Below are positions 1-6,146 of a stretch of 7,798 nt of DNA, piece by piece. The translations under genes and the position numbers were made by a program. The notes below the pieces were generated by a model. That model searched no databases. It was not told where the DNA came from and saw nothing but the letters and a program-made list of their open reading frames with translations. The stretch lies in the NCBI GenBank assembly GCA_019683625.1, contig JADGHY010000094.1, forward strand, positions 1-7,798, in the 5' to 3' direction. Source of the stretch: Thermoflavifilum sp. Lineage in GTDB: Bacteria > Bacteroidota > Bacteroidia > Chitinophagales > Chitinophagaceae. The number at the start of each line of letters is the position of its first letter. The first letter of the stretch is position 1.

Positions 1-15
1 ATCCAGGATTAATCT

Positions 16-621
16 GTGAGTAGTTTATCTGTTTCGAAAAAAACCAAAGACGCGGCATTGCTCGATCGGCTGCTCTGTCATGACCGGAAAGCTTTGCAAC
101 AAATTTATGATTCCTGCTTTCCGATGATCAGAGCCATGGTGAAGAAAAATAACGGTCTTGAGGAAGATGCGGAAGACATATTCCAGGAAACCCTGATCAT
201 CTTGCTGGAAAGGGCTCAATCACCGGATTTTACGCTCACCTGCAGCCTAAAAACTTATGTGTATGCGGTGAGCAGGCATCTGTGGCTCAAACGCCTGGAG
301 GCCGTCCAACGCCAGCTCCCCCTGGCCGACGGACTCGCCGAATGGCTTCCGGTAACCGATGATATTACCCGATATCAGGAGCATGATCAGGCATTCCGTG
401 ACATGGAAGCCGCACTGAATCAATTGGGTGAACCCTGTAAAAGCTTGTTGGAGCATTATTATATTTTCAACAAAAGCATGGCTGAAATAGCAGAAATCTT
501 TGGATATACCAGCTCAGATAATGCTAAGAATCAGAAGTACAAATGTTTAATGCGCCTGAAAAAAATTTTTTTCGCCTATCATGCCCATCGTAAGGGCGAT
601 AATTTTTCAAAAAGAAAATAA
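16..621 (+). CDS. RNA polymerase sigma factor, ECF/sigma-70 family
   Basis: A 201-residue sigma factor of the short two-domain (ECF-like) type, expected to direct RNA polymerase to a small regulon. Region 2 spans about residues 22-95, with the acidic helix EDAEDIFQETLIILLE (50-65) and the aromatic, basic segment around SLKTYVYAVSRHLWLKRL (78-94) that would melt and read the -10 region. Region 4 spans about 125-185, with the helix-turn-helix around MAEIAEIFGYTSSDNAKNQK and a basic C-terminus. The length is normal for the family. The start is a GTG: an in-frame TAA at 10-12 excludes a longer reading and the next ATG would cut into region 2. The next gene, encoding a membrane protease with an anti-sigma-like head, begins 10 bases after the stop, so the two are probably one operon. 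The promoter lies outside the window. Family call is firm; the signal and regulon are unknown. Confidence 0.93.
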   Translation: MSSLSVSKKTKDAALLDRLLCHDRKALQQIYDSCFPMIRAMVKKNNGLEEDAEDIFQETLIILLERAQSPDFTLTCSLKTYVYAVSRHLWLKRLEAVQRQLPLADGLAEWLPVTDDITRYQEHDQAFRDMEAALNQLGEPCKSLLEHYYIFNKSMAEIAEIFGYTSSDNAKNQKYKCLMRLKKIFFAYHAHRKGDNFSKRK

Positions 622-631
622 CGCATCAGGT

Positions 632-1717
632 ATGGAAACAAGGAGTGAATGGCTCGATCGCATACACCGGTATCTGCAGGGGGAAATGGACGTTGCGGAA
701 CAAACAACCTTCCTGCAAATGTGTGAACAAGATCCTCAACTGCGCCAGTGGGTTGAAGAAGAACGGCATTTTATCCACATCCTGAAAACAGGTTTTCATC
801 GCCAGTGGATTAAACAGGCTTTCGCTTCTTCCCATCTCAGGCCTAACGCACATCCTGGCGGCAGGCTCATCCAAACAGGTAAAGAATGGCTGGCCCATAT
901 TGCCGTGGCGGCAACCGTGGCCTTGCTGGTTTCCCTGGTAGCTTTTTGGTCGTTTAACCAGCTCTATATCCGTCCCAATAAAATGGGATATGTGGACCTT
1001 CGAAGAGCAATCGATAATATCCAACGTTCTCAATATGCCCTGATGAACGACATACATCGCAACGGAAAAGCCCCATCTAATCCCGGCACATACGGCGGAA
1101 GCGGATTTTTGATTTCTGATAATGGATATGTGGTCACCAACTATCACGTCATCCGCAATGCCGATTCAATTTATGTACAGGATAACAAAGGCAATGCTTA
1201 TAAAGCTAAAGTGGTGTTCCAGGACCCGCGGTCCGATCTGGCCATCGTGAAAATCTTGGATTCAGGCTTTTGCATCAACCGCCCCCTCCCCTATGCGCTT
1301 TTTGCTGGCGAAGCTCCCCTGGGCGAGCAGGTGTTTACCCTTGGCTATCCGAAAGATGAAATTGTTTATGGCGAAGGTTATATCAGCTCAGAAACAGGCT
1401 ACCGGGACGATAGCACAGCCTATCAGCTTTCCATTCCCGTAAATCCCGGCAACAGTGGCGGACCTTTATTCGACAGCAAGGGCAGAATCATCGGCATCAT
1501 CAGTGGCAAACAAGGTGAATCTGATCGGATTGCCTTTGCCATCAAAGCCACTTACCTGAAAGCCATATTAGACAGCTTGCCTAACGATTTCAACAAACGT
1601 GCCCTGCTCAGGCCCCACGCCATCAGAGGCCTGTCGAGCAATGATATTGCCCATAACCGAGTAGCCTTGCTCAAGCAATTGAAGGATTATGTGATGATGG
1701 TGAAAGTGTATAATTAA
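632..1717 (+). CDS. Membrane-anchored trypsin-like serine protease with N-terminal anti-sigma-like domain
   Basis: A 361-residue protein in three parts. Residues 1-60 are a soluble helical head whose opening (SEWLDRIHRYLQGEMD, then an E/Q-rich helix) resembles the N-termini of Bacteroidota anti-sigma factors; it lacks the paired cysteines of zinc-binding anti-sigma domains. One membrane span lies at about 88-109. The rest should be periplasmic: a linker to about 150, then a trypsin/HtrA-type (S1C-like) protease fold. The catalytic triad is visible as H172 in TNYHVI, D202 in RSDLAIVKI and S275 in NPGNSGGPL. A 45-residue tail follows, too short for a PDZ domain, so this is not standard DegP. 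I chose ATG 632 because it puts the head at the normal family start; ATG 581 in the same frame would add 17 residues and overlap the sigma gene by 41 bases. Protease assignment is firm; sigma binding is inferred from the head and the neighbouring gene. Confidence 0.88.
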   Translation: METRSEWLDRIHRYLQGEMDVAEQTTFLQMCEQDPQLRQWVEEERHFIHILKTGFHRQWIKQAFASSHLRPNAHPGGRLIQTGKEWLAHIAVAATVALLVSLVAFWSFNQLYIRPNKMGYVDLRRAIDNIQRSQYALMNDIHRNGKAPSNPGTYGGSGFLISDNGYVVTNYHVIRNADSIYVQDNKGNAYKAKVVFQDPRSDLAIVKILDSGFCINRPLPYALFAGEAPLGEQVFTLGYPKDEIVYGEGYISSETGYRDDSTAYQLSIPVNPGNSGGPLFDSKGRIIGIISGKQGESDRIAFAIKATYLKAILDSLPNDFNKRALLRPHAIRGLSSNDIAHNRVALLKQLKDYVMMVKVYN

Positions 1718-1722
1718 ACACG

Positions 1723-1739
1723 AGCTTTTTTAAGCTTTT
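1723..1739 (+). terminator. Weak hairpin after the sigma/protease pair, possible terminator
   Basis: AGCTT and AAGCT form a 5-bp stem around a TTTT loop, followed by only three further T residues, six bases after the protease stop codon. It is in the right place to end the sigma/protease transcript, but the stem is short and the T tract poor, so termination may be inefficient. Confidence 0.25.
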
Positions 1740-1828
1740 CCCACATTAGCAATTCCAGAAGCCGGCTTTACTCGCTGAATAACCACTATCTCTTGCACAC
1801 CCGGGTCATGAGATCTGTGTGGATGTAT

Positions 1829-1836
1829 TATCTTTA
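1829..1836 (+). promoter_or_regulatory. Candidate Bacteroidota -7 box upstream of the SDR gene
   Basis: TATCTTTA matches TAnnTTTG except for the last base. It would place transcription start near 1843, about 18 bases before the preferred ATG at 1861. No TTG/TTTG -33 element is found 17-23 bases upstream, so only half of the promoter is supported. If real, it also argues against the longer GTG start at 1819, which would lie upstream of the transcript. Confidence 0.3.
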
Positions 1837-1860
1837 TCGGCAAGAAATCAACGGATACGC

Positions 1861-2649
1861 ATGGATTTGCATTTGACCGGAAAGGTATTCATTGTGACAG
1901 GCGGAGCCAAAGGCATTGGTGGAGCCATTACCGATGTATTGTGTGCCGAAGGTGCTCACGTGGTCATTGCAGGAAGAAATGCGGCTGATCATGCAAAAAA
2001 ATTAACGGAGCTGCGTGAAAAGGGATTTACAGCCTGGGCCATAGAAGCCGAACTTACCCAAGTAGATGCCTGCAAGAAAGTAGTGGATTTTACCTGGCAA
2101 ACATTTCAACGCATTGACGGACTGGTGAACAATGCCGGTGTGAATGACGGTGTGGGTTTGGAAAAGGGCGATCCGGCCCGTTTTATGCTTTCATTGGAGA
2201 AAAATCTTTTGCATTATTATGTGATGGCGCAGCTCTCGCTGCCGGCACTCAAACAATCCCAGGGTGCCATCGTGAATATTGGCTCCAAAGTATCGCTTAC
2301 CGGCCAAGGTCACACCTCCGGTTATGCGGCTGCCAAAGGAGCCATCAATGCCCTTACGCGCGAATGGGCCGTGGAATTGCTGCCTTACCAGATTCGGGTG
2401 AACACCGTATTGCCCGCCGAAGTATGGACCCCGTTTTACGCTTCCTGGATTCAAACCTTTCCCGATCCGGAAGCGAAGCTATCCTCCATTACCCGGCATA
2501 TTCCCTTAGGTAAACGCATGACCAAACCCGAAGAAATTGCCGATATGGTGGCATTCTTGCTTTCCGATCGTTCCTCACACACCACGGGTCAGATTGTGGT
2601 AGTGGACGGAGGATATACCCATTTAGATCGCGCTATTGATCCGTTGTAA
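1861..2649 (+). CDS. SDR family NAD(P)-dependent oxidoreductase, possibly a sugar (L-fucose-type) dehydrogenase
   Basis: A 262-residue classical short-chain dehydrogenase, a cytoplasmic Rossmann-fold enzyme oxidising or reducing a hydroxyl/carbonyl substrate with NAD(P). All family motifs are present: cofactor motif TGGAKGIG (13-20), NNAG (90-93), and catalytic N115, S142, Y155 and K159 (YAAAK). The C-terminal motif HTTGQIVVVDGGYTHLDRA is intact. Arg39 after the second strand (VVIAGRN) hints at NADP preference, a weak indicator. From memory, segments such as NNAGVNDGVGLE and GGYTHLDRA resemble SDRs annotated as L-fucose dehydrogenases; no search was possible, so the substrate is tentative. 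ATG 1861 is preferred because it leaves the usual seven residues before GKVFIVTGG; a GTG at 1819 would add 14 atypical residues. A methyltransferase gene follows after 19 bases. No sugar-catabolism neighbours are in view. Confidence 0.92.
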   Translation: MDLHLTGKVFIVTGGAKGIGGAITDVLCAEGAHVVIAGRNAADHAKKLTELREKGFTAWAIEAELTQVDACKKVVDFTWQTFQRIDGLVNNAGVNDGVGLEKGDPARFMLSLEKNLLHYYVMAQLSLPALKQSQGAIVNIGSKVSLTGQGHTSGYAAAKGAINALTREWAVELLPYQIRVNTVLPAEVWTPFYASWIQTFPDPEAKLSSITRHIPLGKRMTKPEEIADMVAFLLSDRSSHTTGQIVVVDGGYTHLDRAIDPL

Positions 2650-2668
2650 ACTGTTTTTGTTGTTGTGT

Positions 2669-3598
2669 ATGCCACGCATCCATTATGCCACTTGCCCCGT
2701 CTGTTCCTCTCCAGCTGTACAATTTCGCATGCGCCTGCGCGATCATGCCGTATCAAAGGAATGGTTTGAACTCTGGTCTTGTGCAAGCTGCCAGGCTTTT
2801 TTTACCCAGGATATTCCAGATCCATCAGATATCGGAACCTATTATGCATCCGAAAATTATATCTCCCATACGGATACCCGAAAAGGTTTTCTTTTTAAAG
2901 CTTATCATGTAGCTCGGTGGTTTTCCTTGCGATGGAAATACCATATCATCGAAAGCACTTACAGAGCTTTACCCGAGGCTAATCATGCCCGAACCGTTTA
3001 TCCTCATGTACTGGATATAGGATGCGGCACAGGCAACTTCCTACACATGATGCGCCAACACGGCTGGCAACCTGATGGCATTGAACCCAGCGAACGAGCC
3101 AGAAGCCTTGCACGAGAAAAATATCAGCTTACCATACATGAGCCCGCACAGCTGCGGGATTTGCCTGATGGGCATTATGCCCTGATCACCCTTTGGCATG
3201 TGTTGGAACATATTCACGAGCTCCATCACACGCTATCGGAAATCTATCGATTGTTACATCCACAAGGGCTGGTGTTCATTGCCGTGCCCAATTATACTTC
3301 CACGGATGAGCATTTTTTCGGCAATTACTGGGCTGCTTATGATGTACCCCGGCATTTGTTCCATTTTGCACCGCATACTATGCAGGAGTTGTTGAAAGCC
3401 TATCGGTTTGATGTGGTGAAAATCCTACCGATGCGCATGGATGCATGGTATATTTCCTGGTTAAGTGCACAATATGCCCGGCAACGCTTGCCATTTGTTT
3501 ACGGTATGATGATTGGTTGCCTCAGTTGGCTGGTCTCTTATCGCTATCCTCTCCGATCCAGCTCATTGCTGTATATCGCACGTAAAGCCAAAGCTTAA
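2669..3598 (+). CDS. Class I SAM-dependent methyltransferase with N-terminal zinc ribbon
   Basis: A 309-residue methyltransferase of the Methyltransf_23/UbiG-like type. An N-terminal Cys4 knuckle pair, C9-x2-C12 and C38-x2-C41, should bind one zinc ion. The SAM-binding fold begins at about 112 with motif I VLDIGCGTGNF (114-124), the acidic residue E139 (GIEPS) at the end of the second strand, and the post-motif WHVLEHIHE (176-184). PNY (207-209) and YDVPRHLFHF (224-233) are typical of the Bacteroidota members I recall. The hydrophobic stretch at about 275-294 could be a membrane-contacting helix. Substrate is unknown; relatives act on sugars, lipids or quinone precursors. The start is ATG 2669, 19 bases after the SDR stop; a TTG at 2636 in the same frame would overlap the SDR gene by 14 bases and add a hydrophobic leader, and is less likely. 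Probably co-transcribed with the SDR gene. Confidence 0.9.
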   Translation: MPRIHYATCPVCSSPAVQFRMRLRDHAVSKEWFELWSCASCQAFFTQDIPDPSDIGTYYASENYISHTDTRKGFLFKAYHVARWFSLRWKYHIIESTYRALPEANHARTVYPHVLDIGCGTGNFLHMMRQHGWQPDGIEPSERARSLAREKYQLTIHEPAQLRDLPDGHYALITLWHVLEHIHELHHTLSEIYRLLHPQGLVFIAVPNYTSTDEHFFGNYWAAYDVPRHLFHFAPHTMQELLKAYRFDVVKILPMRMDAWYISWLSAQYARQRLPFVYGMMIGCLSWLVSYRYPLRSSSLLYIARKAKA

Positions 3599-3626
3599 CC
3601 ACCGGTTAACTATTTTTAAAAATGTC

Positions 3627-3660
3627 TTTGCATGGCATGGTACAGGCTTTGAAATATTTG
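3627..3660 (+). promoter_or_regulatory. Candidate promoter of the small secreted peptide gene
   Basis: TTTG at 3627-3630 could be the -33 element, and AATATTTG at 3653-3660 agrees with TAnnTTTG at five of six fixed positions. The spacer is 22 bases, within the range seen in Bacteroidota. Start of transcription would be near 3667, leaving a leader of about 23 bases before ATG 3690. Confidence 0.4.
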
Positions 3661-3689
3661 ATGCAACACTCACTTTAAAACGTTAGGTT

Positions 3690-3875
3690 ATGAAAAAATG
3701 GTTGATGTCCCTGGCCCTTTTGGCCATCGTATCGGGTACTGCTTTTGCGCAGCATGTAAAAAAAGACACGACGGCTGCCAAAAAATCCTACCACAAAGAA
3801 CATGTGATGCACAAAAAAGGCACGCATCCTGTCAAAAAGGGTGGTAAAGACAGTACCTCCAAAGGGGGCAAGTAA
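3690..3875 (+). CDS. Small secreted Lys/His-rich basic peptide, unknown function
   Basis: A 61-residue protein with a clean signal peptide: basic start MKKW, hydrophobic core LMSLALLAIVSGTAF, and cleavage expected at AFA|Q around residue 20. The mature part is only about 40 residues, with roughly 12 lysines and 5 histidines against 3 acidic residues, and repeated short motifs (VKK, HKK, KKGG, KGGK). It has no cysteines and no membrane segment, and is probably disordered, residing in the periplasm or outside. It has its own promoter candidate and a strong terminator 21 bases after the stop, so it is a single-gene transcript. That packaging and the ideal signal peptide make it a credible gene despite its size. 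I do not recognise a characterised family. Metal binding through the histidines, or binding to polyanions such as LPS or DNA, would suit the composition but is only inference. Confidence 0.75.
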   Translation: MKKWLMSLALLAIVSGTAFAQHVKKDTTAAKKSYHKEHVMHKKGTHPVKKGGKDSTSKGGK

Positions 3876-3895
3876 TGCCATCCCCAATGGAATAC

Positions 3896-3930
3896 AACAG
3901 CGCAGGTACCTAACCTGCGCTGTTTTTATT
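3896..3930 (+). terminator. Strong intrinsic terminator after the small peptide gene
   Basis: A perfect 12-bp stem (AACAGCGCAGGT with ACCTGCGCTGTT) closes a five-base loop ACCTA and runs directly into a T-rich tail (TTTATT). It starts 21 bases after the stop codon at 3873-3875 and insulates the peptide gene from what follows. Confidence 0.93.
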
Positions 3931-3970
3931 CTGCCTTATTCTTTCTCCATCTTAAGCCATGTAAATAACA

Positions 3971-3987
3971 ATACATTAACGATGTAT
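3971..3987. repeat. Short inverted repeat in the intergenic region, operator-like
   Basis: ATACAT and ATGTAT are a perfect 6-bp inverted repeat around the spacer TAACG. It lies in AT-rich non-coding DNA between two terminators, about 40 bases before a candidate -7 box at 4024. The size and spacing suit a dimeric regulator, but AT-rich repeats of this length also arise by chance. Confidence 0.25.
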
Positions 3988-4023
3988 AACAAGCCATTAA
4001 CCTCAAACTTCCGGGGCCGTACT

Positions 4024-4031
4024 TAGTTTTA
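4024..4031 (+). promoter_or_regulatory. Candidate -7 box for the structured RNA
   Basis: TAGTTTTA agrees with TAnnTTTG at five of six fixed positions. Transcription would start near 4038, just before the compound hairpin at 4046-4088. I see no TTG/TTTG at the expected -33 position (roughly 3997-4006), so support is partial. Confidence 0.35.
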
Positions 4032-4037
4032 CAATCT

Positions 4038-4150
4038 CTTTTACAGCTATCTGTGCAGGTGCACCAGAAGGTGCGGCTGCACAATAGCAGAGAGTAGTAA
4101 TTTTTCAAAGGGTTAAGACCTCCCTGTTCTCAGGGAGGTATTTTTTTATT
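4038..4150 (+). ncRNA. Candidate small RNA or structured 5' leader ending in an intrinsic terminator
   Basis: Between the terminator of the peptide gene and the kinase gene lies a unit that looks transcribed but non-coding. It holds a candidate -7 box (4024-4031), then a compound hairpin at 4046-4088. GCTAT pairs with ATAGC, GTGCAG with CTGCAC and GCACC with GGTGC, around an AGAA tetraloop, with a 2x2 internal loop (GT/GG) and a small asymmetric bulge. A single-stranded, A/G-rich stretch follows (4089-4117), and then a terminator hairpin (4118-4139) with seven T residues. The 5' end is estimated from the -7 box. It could be a free RNA of about 110 nt or a leader controlling the kinase, whose TTG start is 24 bases further on. 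It does not match SRP RNA, tRNA or any riboswitch I can recall. Confidence 0.5.
4118..4150 (+). terminator. Strong intrinsic terminator upstream of the kinase gene
   Basis: ACCTCCCTG and CAGGGAGGT form a perfect 9-bp stem closing a TTCT loop, followed by A and seven T residues (4141-4147). It cannot belong to the small peptide gene, which already has its own terminator at 3896-3930. So it implies a separate transcript starting between the two, or attenuation of the kinase gene. Confidence 0.92.
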
Positions 4151-4157
4151 ATCTTTC
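4150..4157 (+). promoter_or_regulatory. Weak candidate -7 box for the kinase gene
   Basis: TATCTTTC fits TAnnTTTG except the last base and would give a very short leader of about 10 bases before the TTG start at 4174. No -33 TTG is visible at the expected distance, where the terminator stem lies. This is the only promoter-like sequence between the terminator and the kinase start. Confidence 0.2.
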
Positions 4158-4173
4158 TGCAAACACATCCTGT

Positions 4174-6102
4174 TTGCGCCTAACCCCTACGCTCCGAACA
4201 TACCTGCTCGCGCTGTGGATCACGTTTACGGCGAAAATGCCTTGTGCTGCCGATGATTTTCAGCTCATCCTCAATGGCTTGCCTCAACTGCATGTGGCAG
4301 ATTCACCTGGCTTTCAGGTTTCTCCCGGCTGCCAGTTGTCCTATTCTGCCATCCTGAAATTTCCCTTCAACAGCCATCCGGCAGCCATGGAAGAATGGAT
4401 GAAGGCCTATGGCTATCAAGCCTGCTATTGGATCCGGTTCTCCCTGGAAAATACCACCAGCCAAACTATCGAAGCTTACCTGCACGTGGATTTTTTTGGA
4501 AAAATTGTGCTTTATGCCCTGATCCCGGGCGACACGCTGCAATATACCGGTGGGCCAGATGTTAGCAGCTCACCCCACACACCGGTGGCTACACTGCATG
4601 CTATCCGATTCCAGGTACCGGCTCATCAGCAAATCCAATATCTGGTGCAACTTTCTTCAACGTCCGACGACGACTTAGGTGCCACAAACCTGGAAATTTC
4701 CAGCCCGACTTCTTTATCACAATCTTTTCTCCGGCAATATTTCCATGACCGATTGACCCGATTGCTGCAATTGCTGTTTTTAGGTTTTATGTGCTCGCAA
4801 ATGCTCTATGTGCTATTTCAATGGATGATTGTCAAAAGAAAAGAATATCCCTACTATTTTCTTTATCTCGGACTGGTTACCCTGTACTACCTGCATAAAT
4901 ATTACCATCAGATCGGCATCTACTGGCCTTTTGCCTACTATCCTGAGCTGAGATTCTACTTAAAATCCATTTTGCTGATGCTGCCTTATCTGTTCTATCT
5001 CAAATTCATCCGGAATTTCCTGGAATTAAGCACCCTCGATAAAAATGTGGAAAGGCAAATCATCAGGCTGGAAAATGGAATTGTCATTTATATGATTGTC
5101 GACCTCTTGCTGCGGACATGCTTTCCGGAAAAAACTTGGATCAATGAATTGCTCATGATAAGCATTTTCATTGTGTTCATGTATTGCCTGTATCTGATTT
5201 TTTTGTTGATGAAACATCATGATTTATTGATTTCTTTAATTCTCACGGGTGGATTAATTGCCGGTGCAGGCGGTGTGGCAGGCATCCTGATTACACTCTT
5301 GGAAAATAACATGGGCATCATACACATCAACCTTAACAACTTAGTCCCCGGCCAGATCGGGGTTTGCATAGAAACCATCATCTTCACCACTTCTCTGGGC
5401 ATCAAGATCAGAAGAATCGAGAAAGAAAAAATAAAAAATCAGCAAAAGCTTATTCAGCAATTGCAAGAGAATGAATTGCTTCGGATGAATATGGAGAACA
5501 TCCGGAATAAAATAGCACAAGACCTGCACGATGATATTGGCGCAACCCTGAGCTCAATTTTATTGTATAGCCACGCCGCCATGCAACGAAAAAAAATGAG
5601 TACCCAAGAAGCAAAAGCCATTTTCGATAAGATCAATCGCATATCCACAGACATGATGGAAAACATGAGCGACATCGTTTGGGCCATCCATCCCCTACAA
5701 GATAGCATGGAAAAACTGATTCACCGCATGATCTATTATGCCTTGCCGCTTGCCCGGGCAAAGAATATAACATTTCACTTTCATGAAGGAGAGCAGGTCA
5801 GAGACGTGGAGCTGGATATGAACAAACGAAAAAATATCTTCCTGATTTTTAAAGAAGCAATATGCAATGCATTAAAATATGCGGAGGCCACTCTGATTGA
5901 TGTAAACCTATACCTGAATGATGGACAGCTCCATCTGGTAATTAAAGACAATGGAAAAGGCTTTGCAGAACAGGATACCGAAGGAAACGGGCTGAGAAAT
6001 ATGAAATACCGCTGCCGGGAATGTGATGGTGAGATAACCATATCTTCTGCGCCGGGACAGGGGACCTGTATTCATTTGCAAATCCCGGTTCAAATCAGAT
6101 GA
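4174..6102 (+). CDS. 7TMR-DISM sensor histidine kinase (HisKA_3 / NarL-type partner)
   Basis: A 642-residue inner-membrane sensor kinase. In order: signal peptide (1-26, core TYLLALWITFTA, cleavage near CAA|DD); a periplasmic sensing domain at about 27-185, as expected for the carbohydrate-binding-like 7TMR-DISMED2 type; about seven membrane spans between 192 and 409; a charged coiled-coil linker (411-445); HisKA_3 with phospho-acceptor H452 in QDLHDDIGATLS, and MSDIVWAIHP (498-507); and an ATPase domain with N-box EAICNAL (N565), DNGKGF (592-597) and GNGLRNM (604-610). All catalytic boxes are intact. The start is TTG 4174, chosen because it begins a complete signal peptide; the next ATG (4237) would remove it, and no ATG or GTG lies between the upstream terminator and the TTG. 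The partner regulator follows 44 bases downstream. The ligand is unknown. Confidence 0.9.
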   Translation: MRLTPTLRTYLLALWITFTAKMPCAADDFQLILNGLPQLHVADSPGFQVSPGCQLSYSAILKFPFNSHPAAMEEWMKAYGYQACYWIRFSLENTTSQTIEAYLHVDFFGKIVLYALIPGDTLQYTGGPDVSSSPHTPVATLHAIRFQVPAHQQIQYLVQLSSTSDDDLGATNLEISSPTSLSQSFLRQYFHDRLTRLLQLLFLGFMCSQMLYVLFQWMIVKRKEYPYYFLYLGLVTLYYLHKYYHQIGIYWPFAYYPELRFYLKSILLMLPYLFYLKFIRNFLELSTLDKNVERQIIRLENGIVIYMIVDLLLRTCFPEKTWINELLMISIFIVFMYCLYLIFLLMKHHDLLISLILTGGLIAGAGGVAGILITLLENNMGIIHINLNNLVPGQIGVCIETIIFTTSLGIKIRRIEKEKIKNQQKLIQQLQENELLRMNMENIRNKIAQDLHDDIGATLSSILLYSHAAMQRKKMSTQEAKAIFDKINRISTDMMENMSDIVWAIHPLQDSMEKLIHRMIYYALPLARAKNITFHFHEGEQVRDVELDMNKRKNIFLIFKEAICNALKYAEATLIDVNLYLNDGQLHLVIKDNGKGFAEQDTEGNGLRNMKYRCRECDGEITISSAPGQGTCIHLQIPVQIR

Positions 6103-6116
6103 TTATCCGATTGCTC
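6092..6116. repeat. Near-palindromic element, copy 1 (before the response regulator gene)
   Basis: A 25-base element overlapping the kinase stop codon and ending 30 bases before the response regulator ATG. It matches the copy at 6796-6820 at 23 of 25 positions (T/C differences at 6104 and 6115). The core is AATC-A-GATGATTATC-C-GATT, an imperfect palindrome. The TTG at 6111-6113 lies 20 bases before a poor -7-like GAATTTCG (6134-6141). Proposed role: operator for the adjacent response regulator, permitting autoregulation. Confidence 0.5.
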
Positions 6117-6146
6117 ATTTTTATGTAATCCACGAATTTCGCCGCA

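Noticed and set aside
581..631. Longer N-terminus for the protease from ATG 581
   Set aside because: It would overlap the sigma gene by 41 bases and add 17 residues before the conserved anti-sigma-like head. ATG 632 gives a family-like start.
632..811. Zinc-binding anti-sigma (ZAS/zf-HC2) domain in the protease head
   Set aside because: Only one cysteine (C31) is present and there is no H-x3-C-x2-C pattern, so the head can only be called anti-sigma-like, not ZAS.
626..1147. 173-residue open frame on the minus strand
   Set aside because: It lies wholly antisense to the protease gene, shows no recognisable domain and has a composition typical of an antisense shadow; the plus-strand frame has clear catalytic motifs.
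1819..1860. Longer N-terminus for the SDR from GTG 1819
   Set aside because: It needs a GTG, adds 14 residues not typical of SDRs, and would begin upstream of the -7 box candidate; ATG 1861 gives the standard spacing to the cofactor motif.
3612..3623. ATTTTTAAAAAT palindrome after the methyltransferase gene
   Set aside because: A simple A/T palindrome with no loop and no T tract after it; not a credible terminator and expected by chance in AT-rich DNA.
3841..4026. 61-residue plus-strand frame overlapping the end of the small peptide gene
   Set aside because: It runs through the strong terminator at 3896-3930 and has no signal, domain or plausible promoter.
4046..4088. Bacterial SRP (4.5S) RNA
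   Set aside because: The hairpin with AGAA loop and GCAGG-like stretch recalls SRP helix 8, but the conserved GGAA-loop context and the flanking symmetric internal loop (the AGCAG side) are not present, and there is no long outer helix.
4749..4767. CCGATTG repeated within the kinase gene, similar to part of the 25-base element
   Set aside because: Only 7-8 bases match and it falls inside a conserved-looking coding region; there is no palindrome around it.
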